Made by a program: the position numbers and the translations under genes. Of a stretch of 64,000 nucleotides of DNA, positions 43,519-51,795 are shown piece after piece. Source of the DNA: Verrucomicrobiota bacterium (GTDB taxonomy: Bacteria > Verrucomicrobiota > Verrucomicrobiia > Limisphaerales > UBA1319); the NCBI GenBank assembly GCA_022711435.1, contig JAKLFB010000005.1:1-64000 (forward strand), given 5' to 3'. The stretch's first letter is position 1; each line of letters opens with the position of its first letter. The notes under the pieces are model-generated. The model did no database searches and was not told the origin of the DNA. It saw only the letters and a list, made by a program, of their open reading frames with translations.

Positions 43519-43887
43519 ATGGCTGCCGATCCGGTTCCACGATGCCGCCTGCCGCGGAGTTCACGGCTGCCGTCGCGCCGCCGCTACCTGGAGATCAAGC
43601 GCCAGGGCCAGCGCCGGCTCTGCGGATGCCTTATTCTGAACTGGGTCCTGCTCCCGCCCGGGAGCCCGCCGCGGCTGGGAGTGGTCACGCACCGCCGCCT
43701 CGGCGGCGCGGTCGCGCGCAGCCGCGCCCGGCGCCTCTTGCGCGAAGCCTTCCGGCGCCACCAATGGGATCTCACCCAACCGGTGGATATCGTCCTGGTG
43801 GCGCGGACGCCCGCTGCCTGCCGATCCTTCACGACCGTCGAGCGGGATTACCTGGCTGGATTGCGGCGGGCTGGACTGCTGCGGTGA
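43519..43887 (+). CDS. rnpA: Ribonuclease P protein component
   Basis: This protein cofactor of RNase P helps the catalytic RNA bind precursor tRNA. The family signature is present: basic motif [20 protein letters not shown] in the RNR-like helix, preceded by [11 protein letters not shown], with [12 protein letters not shown] as the last strand. The ATG at 43519 follows GAGG by 5 bp and is preferred to TTG at 43504. That start gives 122 residues. The stop TGA overlaps the GTG start of yidD, and rpmH ends 18 bp upstream. Confidence 0.93.
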   Translation: MAADPVPRCRLPRSSRLPSRRRYLEIKRQGQRRLCGCLILNWVLLPPGSPPRLGVVTHRRLGGAVARSRARRLLREAFRRHQWDLTQPVDIVLVARTPAACRSFTTVERDYLAGLRRAGLLR

Positions 43888-44273
43888 GCGGAATCCGCCT
43901 TCTGGGGACCCTGCCCATTCATTTCTACCGGTGGTGCATCTCGCCGGCCAAGGCGGCGATTTTCGGCCCAGGAGTGGGCTGCCGTTTCACGCCCAGCTGC
44001 TCCGCATATGCGCTCGAGGCCATTGAACGCTACGGGCTGTGCCGGGGATTCGCCCTCTCGTTGCGCCGCGTGCTGCGGTGTCATCCTTGGGGCGGCTGTG
44101 GATGGGACCCGGTGCCGCCCCGGATGCAGAAAGGCCTGTCCCTGGCTCCATCCCATCCGGCGCATGCCGCGCGGAATCTCAACCGCCCCCCATCCGTTCT
44201 CGCCCCGCGCATCCGTCCGGCCGCCGCGGGAGCGACCAGCGGCCAGTCACCTATCGTGCCGTCCAATCCCTGA
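43884..44273 (+). CDS. yidD: Membrane protein insertion efficiency factor YidD
   Basis: YidD is a small amphipathic protein that assists YidC at the inner membrane. The core is unmistakable: [14 protein letters not shown], then [20 protein letters not shown], and [17 protein letters not shown], with all three conserved cysteine sites. The GTG at 43884 overlaps the rnpA stop as GTGA and fits the family N-terminus; the much longer frame from 43542 runs through rnpA in another phase and is not real. About 40 residues after the core ([14 protein letters not shown]...) are a non-conserved tail. Confidence 0.93.
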   Translation: MSGIRLLGTLPIHFYRWCISPAKAAIFGPGVGCRFTPSCSAYALEAIERYGLCRGFALSLRRVLRCHPWGGCGWDPVPPRMQKGLSLAPSHPAHAARNLNRPPSVLAPRIRPAAAGATSGQSPIVPSNP

Positions 44274-44285
44274 CGCGACTCCTGC

Positions 44286-46103
44286 ATGGACCGAAAATCG
44301 CTGATCATCCTGGCAGTATCATTCCTCTTGTTGATAGCTTGGTATCCCCTGGTCAACCGGCTCTACCCGCCCAAGCCGGCGCCACCCGAGGCAGTCCCCA
44401 TCGCTGCCACCAACTCCATTTTGCCGGCCGCCGCCACCCCCGCCGTGTCCAACCCGCCTCCTCCGGGCCCGACGGCCGAGCTCACGGCAACGGCTCCCGC
44501 CACCTGGCTCAAGCCGGAAGCGCCCGAGGAATTGATGGCGGTCGACAGCGACGGATCGCATTACGTGTTCACCTCCCACGGAGGCGGGCTGAAGGAGGTC
44601 CAGCTCAAGGCCCACCGCCAACTCGTCGGAAGCGATCGGCGGCATGACCGGTCGAACACGAACCTCGCCACGCTGAACGGGTCGGCGCCGGTCCCCGCAC
44701 TCACGTTCCTGGGCAGCGCCGTCCTCCAGGGGGACAACCAGTTCACGCTGACCCGGACCGGCGCAATGGTCCGGGCCGAGAAGTCCTTCACCAACGGGCT
44801 GTCGATCACCAAGGAATTCACGCCGGGCTCGAACTACCTGCTCGAAGCCGTCGTCCGGCTCGAGAACCGCGGCGGCCAGCCCCTCGCCATCCCGCATCAG
44901 GAGTTCGTCATCGGCACCGCCACACCCATCAGCCCCCGGGACCGAAGCGTCGATATGCTGGGCGTCATCAAGTTCGATGGCGACAAGGCTGAACGGGCAG
45001 ATGAACGCTGGTTCGCCAACCGGACCCTGGGCTGCCTGCCGGGGACGCCTCGGCACGAGTTCATGTCCAGGACCAACGCCGTGTGGGGGGCCGTCCAGAA
45101 CCAGTTCTTCGCCCTGGCGGTCATGCCACGCGAGCCGGCGCCGCGGCTGCTGGCCCGCCGCGTCATGCTGCCGGCGCCCACGCCGGAGCAGCGCGCCGAG
45201 GACTCGACGCTGATCGCCCAGCCGCACGGATACCAGGCGGCCCTGGCCTACCCGGAATTCACCCTCGACCCCGGCCAAGCCATCGAGCGCGCCTTCACTG
45301 TCTACGCCGGCCCCAAAGAGTACAACACCCTGGCCCGGCTGGGCCATCAGTTGGGCAACAAGCTGGATCTGATCATGGATTACAGCGGCTTCTTCGGGTT
45401 CTTTTCGAAGGCGCTCCTCCTGTCCATGAACGGCCTCCACGCCGTCGGCCTCAGCTACGGCATCAGCATCATCGTCATCACCATCCTCATCAAGCTCCTG
45501 TTCTGGCCGCTGACCAACGCCAGCACGCGCTCGATGAAGCGGATGGCCGCCCTCCAGCCCCAGATGAAGGAGATCCAGGAGAAATACAAGGAGGACCCGC
45601 GCAAGATGAATCTCAAGCTCATGGAGTTCATGAAGGCCAACAAGGTCAGCCCCATGAGCGGCTGCTTCCCCATGCTGCTTCAGATCCCTGTGTTCATCGG
45701 CTTCTTCTACATGCTCCGCAGCGCCATCGAGCTCCGCGGCGCCACGTTCCTCTGGGCCCATGACCTGTCCACCGCCGACACCATCTGGACCATCCCCGGC
45801 CTCAACTTCCCCGTCAACCCGCTGCCGCTCCTGATGGGGGCAACCATGATCTGGCAGGCGCGGCTGACCCCCCCCTCCCCCGGCATGGATCCCATGCAGC
45901 AGAAAATCATGAAATATATGCCCTTGATGTTCATGGTTTTCTTGTATAACTTCAGCGCGGGTTTGACTTTGTATTGGACTGTGCAAAACCTGCTGACCAT
46001 CGCGCAGACGAAACTGACTCGCACCGTCGATCCCCATGCAATCCCCGGCGCCGCGGGGGCGGCGCCGACGGCTGGCGGCAACCGCCGCAAGCACAAACCC
46101 TGA
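44286..46103 (+). CDS. yidC: Membrane protein insertase YidC/Oxa1
   Basis: YidC inserts and folds inner-membrane proteins, alone or with Sec. The 605-residue protein has the Gram-negative layout: N-terminal transmembrane helix (IILAVSFLLLIAWYPLV), a Pro-rich linker, a periplasmic P1 beta-domain (about residues 70-345, with SITKEFTPGSNYLLEAVVRL), then the conserved core. In the core, FFSKALLLSMNGLHAVGLSY and IIVITILIKLLFWPLT are followed by the cytoplasmic coiled hairpin MKRMAALQPQMKEIQEKYKE, CFPMLLQIPVFIGFFYMLRS, and the last helices ending in LTLYWTVQNLLTIAQ. The basic tail NRRKHKP is typical. It is 12 bp after yidD. Confidence 0.97.
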   Translation: MDRKSLIILAVSFLLLIAWYPLVNRLYPPKPAPPEAVPIAATNSILPAAATPAVSNPPPPGPTAELTATAPATWLKPEAPEELMAVDSDGSHYVFTSHGGGLKEVQLKAHRQLVGSDRRHDRSNTNLATLNGSAPVPALTFLGSAVLQGDNQFTLTRTGAMVRAEKSFTNGLSITKEFTPGSNYLLEAVVRLENRGGQPLAIPHQEFVIGTATPISPRDRSVDMLGVIKFDGDKAERADERWFANRTLGCLPGTPRHEFMSRTNAVWGAVQNQFFALAVMPREPAPRLLARRVMLPAPTPEQRAEDSTLIAQPHGYQAALAYPEFTLDPGQAIERAFTVYAGPKEYNTLARLGHQLGNKLDLIMDYSGFFGFFSKALLLSMNGLHAVGLSYGISIIVITILIKLLFWPLTNASTRSMKRMAALQPQMKEIQEKYKEDPRKMNLKLMEFMKANKVSPMSGCFPMLLQIPVFIGFFYMLRSAIELRGATFLWAHDLSTADTIWTIPGLNFPVNPLPLLMGATMIWQARLTPPSPGMDPMQQKIMKYMPLMFMVFLYNFSAGLTLYWTVQNLLTIAQTKLTRTVDPHAIPGAAGAAPTAGGNRRKHKP

Positions 46104-46154
46104 ACCGCCTGGTTCCTCCCATCCGACCACGCATCCTGACACCACTCAAACCTT

Positions 46155-46604
46155 ATGCCCGCCTCCAACAAAGCCATCCTCGAAGAACTGCTCAGCAAAC
46201 TCGGATTCGATGCCACTGTGGAGGAACACCAGCTCGAAGAGGGCCCCCTGCTTGAGGTCAAGTCCGACGACGCAGGCCGACTGATCGGACGCAAGGGCCA
46301 GACACTCGTGGCGCTCCAGTACCTGACCAACCGCCTGATCTTCCAGAAGGATCCGCAAGCCCCCAAGGTCCTGCTCGATGTCGCCAATTACCGCACCCAG
46401 GCCCGCGAAGCCCTCATCACCAAAGCCCGCGAGGCTGCCGAAAAGGTCCGCCGCTGGGGCGACATCGTCGAGCTCGAGCCCCTCAACGCCTTCGACCGCT
46501 TCATCGTCCATAACGCCCTCAAGGACGATCCCACCGTCGAAACGCACAGCGTCGAGGTCGAAGGCACCAACAAAAAAGCCATCCTCCTCCGGCCCAAGCA
46601 TTGA
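46155..46604 (+). CDS. khpB: Jag/KhpB-like KH-R3H RNA-binding protein
   Basis: A 149-residue RNA-binding protein of the Jag/KhpB group, usually linked to yidC and thought to act with KhpA on RNAs affecting cell division and envelope. The KH domain has AGRLIGRKGQTLVALQYLTN (GxxG loop IGRKG) near residues 41-60. The R3H domain has the invariant Arg-x3-His in FDRFIVHNAL near 114-124. The N-terminal Jag domain of Firmicutes is absent, as in many other phyla. It is the last gene of the rpmH cluster, 51 bp after yidC. Confidence 0.92.
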   Translation: MPASNKAILEELLSKLGFDATVEEHQLEEGPLLEVKSDDAGRLIGRKGQTLVALQYLTNRLIFQKDPQAPKVLLDVANYRTQAREALITKAREAAEKVRRWGDIVELEPLNAFDRFIVHNALKDDPTVETHSVEVEGTNKKAILLRPKH

Positions 46605-46698
46605 CCGGCCCGGGCATCCGGGGAGACGTTGAGCGGCCCCTCTTCCAAGGCCGTCCATCAGGCCCGCGATTCGGCGCGCAGACCCTAAGGCACAGACC

Positions 46699-47709
46699 CT
46701 AAGGCCGATGCTCCCGGGCGTAGCGCGTGAGGGCCATCATGTTCTCTGCCGGGGTGCCCCGAGGAACCTCGCAGCCCGCCCCCACAATGAACCGCGGCGC
46801 GCACTCACGATGACAGGCGGCGATGGCGGCGGTGACCGCCTCCGGAGTGCCGTTCTTCACCACATGCACCGGGTGGATGTTGCCCAATAGAATCTGGTCC
46901 GGACCCATCTTCGCCCTGCCGTCAGCCATGGACGCCAGATCCAGATCCACGATCGCGCAGCCCAGCTTCCCCATGCCATCGAGAATGCGGCTGGTGTTGC
47001 CGCAGATGTGGAGCCGGACTCGAGCGCCCAGGGCGTGCAGGCCGTCCACGAGCCGCTTCTCCCAAGGCCACACGATCTCCTCGTAAATCCGAGGCCCCAC
47101 CAGCGAGGCCGCCGCATCTCCCACGCCGATGATGTCCGCACCCGCCTCGATCTGCGCCCGGGCAAACCGCAGCTCCATCTCGATCACAAACGCAAACAGA
47201 TCCTGCACAAACGCCGGGTCATCGATGAAATCCATCATCAGGGAGTTGATGCCGCGCAAGTCGGCCGCCTCGGCGCAAGGGCCCTCGACCCATCCCTCGA
47301 TCACCTTGGAATATCCGACCCTCTCCTTGAAGAGCGCCGCCGCTCGGACGCGATCGTGCATTCGCCCCCCTCCCAGCGGATCCGGCGCCCGCAGCCGTGC
47401 CAGCTCGATCTTGTCCGCCAGACGCGCCTGCTGCTCGTCGATCGCGGGCGGCTGGTCCGGGAAGAACTTGACGACCGCCCCGCAATCGGCGGCCTCGCGG
47501 CCGGGATCCGAGATGCAGGAGACGTAATCCAGGTCGAACTTCTCGGCGGTAACGATCTGGGCCTCAACCAGCACCCGGTGATCCGCCGCGTAATCGCCAT
47601 AGCGCACCCCAGCCTGGTCGGCGGCATACATCATGGTGATCGGCATCAGCACCAGGCTGTCCACCGGCCGCCCATCGAGCATCGCGAAGAAACGTTCCCG
47701 GCTGTTCAT
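46699..47709 (-). CDS. Uroporphyrinogen decarboxylase-family corrinoid methyltransferase (MtaA/MtbA-like)
   Basis: A 336-residue protein with the UroD-type TIM barrel. In place of the heme-enzyme N-terminus it has MNSRERFFAMLDGRPVDSLV, typical of the cobalamin-linked branch (MtaA/MtbA/CmuA-like). The zinc site of that branch is visible as RVRLHICGNTSRIL (HxC), with a possible later Cys in GAGCEVPRGTP. Such enzymes move methyl groups between a corrinoid protein and a thiol or other carrier. The ATG at 47709 overlaps the stop of the homocysteine methyltransferase gene by 4 bp. It is last of the corrinoid three-gene operon, which defines its likely partner; the methyl donor is unknown. Confidence 0.85.
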   Translation of the reverse strand: MNSRERFFAMLDGRPVDSLVLMPITMMYAADQAGVRYGDYAADHRVLVEAQIVTAEKFDLDYVSCISDPGREAADCGAVVKFFPDQPPAIDEQQARLADKIELARLRAPDPLGGGRMHDRVRAAALFKERVGYSKVIEGWVEGPCAEAADLRGINSLMMDFIDDPAFVQDLFAFVIEMELRFARAQIEAGADIIGVGDAAASLVGPRIYEEIVWPWEKRLVDGLHALGARVRLHICGNTSRILDGMGKLGCAIVDLDLASMADGRAKMGPDQILLGNIHPVHVVKNGTPEAVTAAIAACHRECAPRFIVGAGCEVPRGTPAENMMALTRYAREHRP

Positions 47710-48593
47710 GGCTTCCTGATCCGCAGTCGCAAGGCCCGGATGAAATCGGGCGTGGTCCCGCAGCAGCCGCCGATGAAATCGGCGCCGGCCTCGACCAGCG
47801 CGGGCCCGTGGCCCGCAAACTCCTCCGCCTGGATCCGGTAGACCGCCCGGCCCGCCTCCAGCTCGGGCAAGCCGGCATTGGCCTTGATCCACAGGGGCGC
47901 CCCGGTCGCCGACCGCATCCGGCGGCACACGCTGACATATCCCGAAATGCCCTGGCCGCAGTTGGCGCCCACCACATCCGCACCCATCTCCTCCAGAGCC
48001 TTTGCCGCCCGCTCCGGCGCCACTCCCATCATCGTCCGATCCTTGTCCCGCCCGGAGTCGAACACCAGCGATGCCACGACCGGCAACCCGGTGCGCCGGG
48101 CGGCGGCGATCGCCGGCCCCGCCTCCTCGAGATCGGAGAACGTCTCCGCCACGAGCGCATCTGCCCCCGCCTCCGCCAGCGCCATTGCCTGTTCCTCAAA
48201 CACCCGGTCCAGCTCGGCTTCGGTGATGGTGCCGTCCAACAGCATCTTCCCCGTTGGCCCCATCGAGGCAAAAACACGCGCTCGGCCCGCAGCCGCTTCC
48301 CGCGAGATCGCCACCCCCGCACGATTGATGGCCGCCGCCTGGTCCGCCAATCCGTACCCGGCCAGGCGCACCGCATTGGCGCCGAATGTATTGGTCAGGA
48401 TCACCTGGCTGCCGGCCTCGACGTAGGCCCGCGCCACCTGCAGCACCCGGTCCGGGTGGGTCAGGTTCCATGAGTCCGGGCATTCGTGCGGCTGCAGTCC
48501 CTGGGCCTGGAGCTGCGTGCCCCAGGCGCCATCGGTCAGCACCGGCCTCGCGGCCCGCAACAATTCGATGGTTGGATGCATCCCCGGCCTCAC
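47706..48593 (-). CDS. Homocysteine S-methyltransferase-domain protein
   Basis: A 295-residue stand-alone Hcy-binding barrel, equivalent to the N-terminal module of MetH or to BHMT/MmuM. The three zinc cysteines are present: Cys212 in GANCGQG and Cys277-Cys278 in GGCCGTTP. The N-terminus VLTDGAWGTQLQAQGL and LTNTFGANAVRLAGYG are characteristic. It would transfer a methyl group to homocysteine to give methionine, most likely from the adjacent corrinoid protein. Its start overlaps the corrinoid gene stop and its stop overlaps the UroD-type gene start (ATGA in both cases), so the three subunits are probably made in equal amounts. Confidence 0.9.
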   Translation of the reverse strand: MRPGMHPTIELLRAARPVLTDGAWGTQLQAQGLQPHECPDSWNLTHPDRVLQVARAYVEAGSQVILTNTFGANAVRLAGYGLADQAAAINRAGVAISREAAAGRARVFASMGPTGKMLLDGTITEAELDRVFEEQAMALAEAGADALVAETFSDLEEAGPAIAAARRTGLPVVASLVFDSGRDKDRTMMGVAPERAAKALEEMGADVVGANCGQGISGYVSVCRRMRSATGAPLWIKANAGLPELEAGRAVYRIQAEEFAGHGPALVEAGADFIGGCCGTTPDFIRALRLRIRKP

Positions 48594-49228
48594 ATGGGCG
48601 CCGACAGCCGTCGCGCCAGCGCCACGGCGCCTGCGGCATTCTCGCTATAACCGTCCGCCCCAATCTCGTCGGCGTACTTTTGCGTGATGGGCGCCCCGCC
48701 GATCATCACCTTGAACCGCTCGCGCAGCCCGGCTCGCTGCAGGGCCTCGACAGTGGCCTGCATTGACGGCATGGTCGTGGTCAGCAGCGCCGAGAGGGCG
48801 ATCAGATGGGCCTCCTTCTCCCGCGCCGTGGCCACGAACCGCTCCGGCGACACATCCACACCCAGATCGATCACCTCGAAACCGCCTCCTTCGAGCATCG
48901 CGGCCACGAGGTTCTTGCCAATGTCGTGCAAATCCCCTTTGACGGTGCCGATCACGACGCGCCCGGCCGGCTGGGCGCCCCGGGCCGCCAGCAGCGGGCG
49001 GATCAGCTCCAGCGCCGCCTTCATCGCCCGCGCCGAGACCAGCAGCTCCGGGACAAAAAACTCGTTGCATTCAAAGCGCCGTCCCGCCTCGTCCATGGCG
49101 GGGATCATCTGCTCCGTCACCAGTTTCTGCGGATCCACGCCCGCAGCCAGCGCGGCCTCGGTCACCGAACGGGCCGTCTTGGCATCGCCTTCCAGCACCG
49201 CTTCATATAATCGCTTGGCATTTTCCAT
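48590..49228 (-). CDS. Corrinoid (B12-binding) methyl-carrier protein
   Basis: A 212-residue protein of the MtaC/MtbC/MetH-module type. Residues 1-85 are the four-helix cap (LYEAVLEGDAKTARSVTEAA, RRFECNEFFVPELLVSARAM). Residues 90-212 are the Rossmann-like B12 domain with the base-off signature D99-x-H101-x2-G104 (GTVKGDLHDIGKNLVAAML), the Ser/Leu loop ALSALLTTTM, and VMIGGAPIT near the end. His101 would coordinate cobalt. The start at 49228 is preferred because AAAGG lies 7 bp upstream and the family begins there. It is the first gene of a three-gene operon with 4-bp overlaps. Confidence 0.92.
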   Translation of the reverse strand: MENAKRLYEAVLEGDAKTARSVTEAALAAGVDPQKLVTEQMIPAMDEAGRRFECNEFFVPELLVSARAMKAALELIRPLLAARGAQPAGRVVIGTVKGDLHDIGKNLVAAMLEGGGFEVIDLGVDVSPERFVATAREKEAHLIALSALLTTTMPSMQATVEALQRAGLRERFKVMIGGAPITQKYADEIGADGYSENAAGAVALARRLSAPM

Positions 49229-49395
49229 GGCTAACCTTTCGCATACACGACTGTCACGGCTGACGCTTCTCCATCCTATGCATTGCGCCTGGGAAAGCCA
49301 GTGAAATCCTTGCGCTGTGCATGGGCGCAATGCCCTGTGCCAAAGCCGGATCCCGTGCCCCACCTTGCCCGCCGATCGGGCCGATCGGGCCGATT

Positions 49396-49430
49396 AAAAA
49401 AAACGTCCCGCCGCGGAGGGCGGGACGTTT
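49396..49430 (-). terminator. Rho-independent terminator after the oxidoreductase gene
   Basis: A 12-bp perfect stem (49401-49412 paired with 49419-49430, core ACGTCCCGCC/GGCGGGACGT) and a 6-nt loop. Read on the minus strand the stem is followed by a run of eight T (49396-49403, partly within the stem). It lies 24 bp after the stop of the gene at 49454. Confidence 0.92.
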
Positions 49431-49453
49431 CGATTCCCGAGGAAAAGGCCGTC

Positions 49454-50848
49454 TCAGGCTTCCCAGCCCGTGCGGTTGGTGCGGCGGACGAACTTCGCCG
49501 CCTGCGGCAGGTTCGTCGATTTCATGGCCGGGCCGTCCCATTCGACGCGATACCCCTCGCCCACTCGCAAGGCGACGCACCCGAGCAGGATGATCTCGGT
49601 CAGGTAGGCGGCGATGTCGAAGTTCGAGAAGGCGGGAGTGCCTTCCTTCATCATCCGGAACCATTCCTGCATGTGGCCCGGCGAGCGCGGGATCGACACG
49701 GGAACCTCCTGGCAAGCCGGGTGCTTGTCGCCGGAGACATAATCCTCGCTGCCCTTGAGCGCCAGGTAGAACCGGGCGCCGTAATCGTCAGGCGAGAAGA
49801 CCTTGCCCTTGTCGCCGACGATGAGCGCGCCGCTGCCCGGCAGCTTGCCCATCATGGTCACAATCTCCTTCGTGGCCTCCGCGTCCGGACGCAACGGCTT
49901 GATGGATCCGCCCGGATTGCCGTCATACCACCAGAACTTGAGCGGCGGCAGACCCTCCCGCTCCGGGAACTCGAATCGAATCTTCGAGGTCAACGGGAAT
50001 GTCTCCGGATACATCCGCGAATTCAGCTCGGACTCGACCACGTTCGGATACCCCAGCTTCAACGCCCGGAACGGCATGTTGACCGTGTGGCACGCCATGT
50101 CGCCCAGCGCGCCCGTCCCGAAATCATACCACCCGCGCCACTTGAAGGTGTGATAAATGTCTTTCTTGTATGGACGAAACGCCACCGGCCCGAGCCAGGC
50201 ATCCCAATCCAGCGACTCGGGCACGGGATCCTGGCCGGCCGGCCGGTCCAGACCCTGGGGCCAGATCGGGCGGTTCGACCAGACGTGCAGCTCGAGCGGC
50301 TTGCCGATCACGCCCGCCTGGATCACCTCGATGGCCCGGCGGAGGCCGTTCTCGGCGCTCCCCTGGTTGCCCATCTGGGTCGCCAGGTTCTTCTCCTTGG
50401 CCAGCTGGCGCATGACGCGCGCCTCATAGACGTTCTGGGTCAGCGGCTTCTGGCAGAAACAGTGCTTGCCCATCTTCATCGCGCGAATCGCCGCCACCCC
50501 GTGATTGTGATCCGGCGTCGAGACCGTCACCGCATCGATGTCCCGGCCCATTTCCTCCAGCAGCTTCCGGTAGTCCTGGTACTTCTTCGCCGCGGGGAAC
50601 TGGCCAGCCTTCTTGTTCAGCGTGCCCAGATCGACATCGCAGAGGGCGACGATGTTGCCGCCGCACTTGGCGGCGTCGCTGGTGTCGCTATCGCCTTTGC
50701 CGCCCACGCCGATGCAGGCGACGTTGATCCTGCTGTTGGCGCCCAGCACGCGCCCGATGGAAGGGAATGCCATCGCCGCCGTCCCCACCGCCAGGGTGGT
50801 CCGGCCCAGAAACTGTCGTCGTGTTAGTCCATTCATGTTCGTTTCCAT
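49454..50848 (-). CDS. Tat-exported Gfo/Idh/MocA-family oxidoreductase
   Basis: A 464-residue NAD(P)-dependent sugar or inositol dehydrogenase-like protein. The N-terminus has a twin-arginine signal (LTRRQFLGRTTLAVGTAAMA), so it is probably folded with its cofactor before export, as is common for this family in Verrucomicrobia and Planctomycetes. The Rossmann domain follows (INVACIGVGGKGDSD, then DAVTVSTPDHNHG and the EKP-like KHCFCQKPLTQNV). The catalytic domain includes LGDMACHTVNMPFRALKLG with the conserved Asp/His. The CQKP at the EKP position keeps the Lys. A monocistronic unit is likely, closed by the terminator at 49396-49430. Confidence 0.9.
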   Translation of the reverse strand: METNMNGLTRRQFLGRTTLAVGTAAMAFPSIGRVLGANSRINVACIGVGGKGDSDTSDAAKCGGNIVALCDVDLGTLNKKAGQFPAAKKYQDYRKLLEEMGRDIDAVTVSTPDHNHGVAAIRAMKMGKHCFCQKPLTQNVYEARVMRQLAKEKNLATQMGNQGSAENGLRRAIEVIQAGVIGKPLELHVWSNRPIWPQGLDRPAGQDPVPESLDWDAWLGPVAFRPYKKDIYHTFKWRGWYDFGTGALGDMACHTVNMPFRALKLGYPNVVESELNSRMYPETFPLTSKIRFEFPEREGLPPLKFWWYDGNPGGSIKPLRPDAEATKEIVTMMGKLPGSGALIVGDKGKVFSPDDYGARFYLALKGSEDYVSGDKHPACQEVPVSIPRSPGHMQEWFRMMKEGTPAFSNFDIAAYLTEIILLGCVALRVGEGYRVEWDGPAMKSTNLPQAAKFVRRTNRTGWEA

Positions 50849-50924
50849 AGATTCGTTTCGCGTTCGTCCAGATTGTCTACGCCTTCGCGGCGATTCGACA
50901 AGGTTTTTCGTGACGTCTTCGGGC

Positions 50925-51641
50925 TCACTCGCCGTGCCGCTGCCGGAGCAGCTCGGCCAGCCTCCGCGGATTCACCACGGTCACGGCGCGGCCTTGGACC
51001 TGGATCCATCCCTGGTCGCGGCACTTCGCCAGGGTGCGCGACAGGGTCTCGCTGACGGTGCCGAGCTCGGCGGCTAGGACCCGCTTGGTCACCGCCAGCT
51101 CGATCCGGCAGGGCGACTCCCCCGGCGGCGCCGGGCATCGCCTCAACAGCCAGCTCGCCAGCCGCGACTCGACGTCCTTGAGGGTGAGATCGTCGAGCTG
51201 CTCGACCAGGGCCTGAAGATGCCGGCTCAGGGCTCCGATCATCCGCAGCGCCAGCTCCGGATGCCGCCGCAGCAGCTCCGTGAACTCGGCCTTCCGGACC
51301 AGCAGCACTCGGGACGGCTCCAGCGCGCGGGCGTCGGCCGGGTACTCGCCTCCCGGCGCCAGCGTCGCCTCCGCGAAGGAATCCCCGGCCCGGAACACGT
51401 GGATGACCTGCTCCTTGCCCGCGGGCCCCAGGCGATGGACATTGATCGCCCCGCTCTGCACCACGTAGAACCCGCGCGAAGGCTCTCCCCGCGCGAACAG
51501 GTATTCGCCCTTGGCCAGCGGCTGCGGGACGCAGAGGCGGGCGATGGCCCGCGCCTCTTCGAGCCCCAGCCCCGCGAACAGCCGGCATGCCCGCAGCGCA
51601 TGGATCACGGCCGCCTGCCGCAGTTCGTCCCGGTCTCTCAT
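50925..51641 (-). CDS. Crp/Fnr-family transcription regulator
   Basis: A 238-residue regulator with an N-terminal cyclic-nucleotide-binding beta-roll (FAGLGLEEARAIARLC, LAKGEYLFARGEPSRGFYVV, AGDSFAEATLA) and a C-terminal winged helix (TKRVLAAELGTVSETLSRTL, then WIQVQGRAVTVV). The conserved cAMP-contact Glu/Arg pair is not obvious, and the cysteine pattern of an Fnr iron-sulfur cluster is not complete, so the signal is unknown. The ATG at 51641 is preceded by AGGAGGGG; the upstream Met at 51677 is less likely. It is divergent from the marR operon across 154 bp. Confidence 0.85.
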   Translation of the reverse strand: MRDRDELRQAAVIHALRACRLFAGLGLEEARAIARLCVPQPLAKGEYLFARGEPSRGFYVVQSGAINVHRLGPAGKEQVIHVFRAGDSFAEATLAPGGEYPADARALEPSRVLLVRKAEFTELLRRHPELALRMIGALSRHLQALVEQLDDLTLKDVESRLASWLLRRCPAPPGESPCRIELAVTKRVLAAELGTVSETLSRTLAKCRDQGWIQVQGRAVTVVNPRRLAELLRQRHGE

Positions 51642-51757
51642 CCCCTCCTGCTTACCCCGGCCCGCCCGGGCCCGCAACCCCGGATTGAGGCCGGCCGGCC
51701 GCGCGCGCCCCGGGGCGGCGGCCGCCCTTGGAGGGGCGCGCCGTGCGCCGGCGATTT

Positions 51758-51789
51758 ATGTTGACATGTAAACATTCGATATATAGATT
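51758..51789 (+). promoter_or_regulatory. marR promoter with overlapping palindromic operator
   Basis: TTGACA (51761-51766), a 17-bp spacer and TAGATT (51784-51789) form a good sigma70-type promoter. Its start site would fall at about the ATG at 51796, implying a leaderless mRNA. The 18-bp palindrome ATGTTGACATGTAAACAT (51758-51775, one mismatched pair) covers the -35. This AT-rich island differs from the GC-rich surroundings and has the form of a MarR-type operator, so autoregulation is likely. Confidence 0.7.
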
Positions 51790-51795
51790 TTGTGC

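Noticed and set aside
49326..49342. On the minus strand, TGGCAC followed by TTGC looks like a sigma54 promoter upstream of the corrinoid operon.
   Set aside because: The spacing between GG and GC is 11 instead of the required 10, and the distance to the gene is not supported by any activator site.
49229..49393. Leader of the corrinoid operon was read for a cobalamin, SAM or SAH riboswitch.
   Set aside because: None of the conserved cores I know is present; only general GC-rich repeats (GATCGGGCC) were seen.
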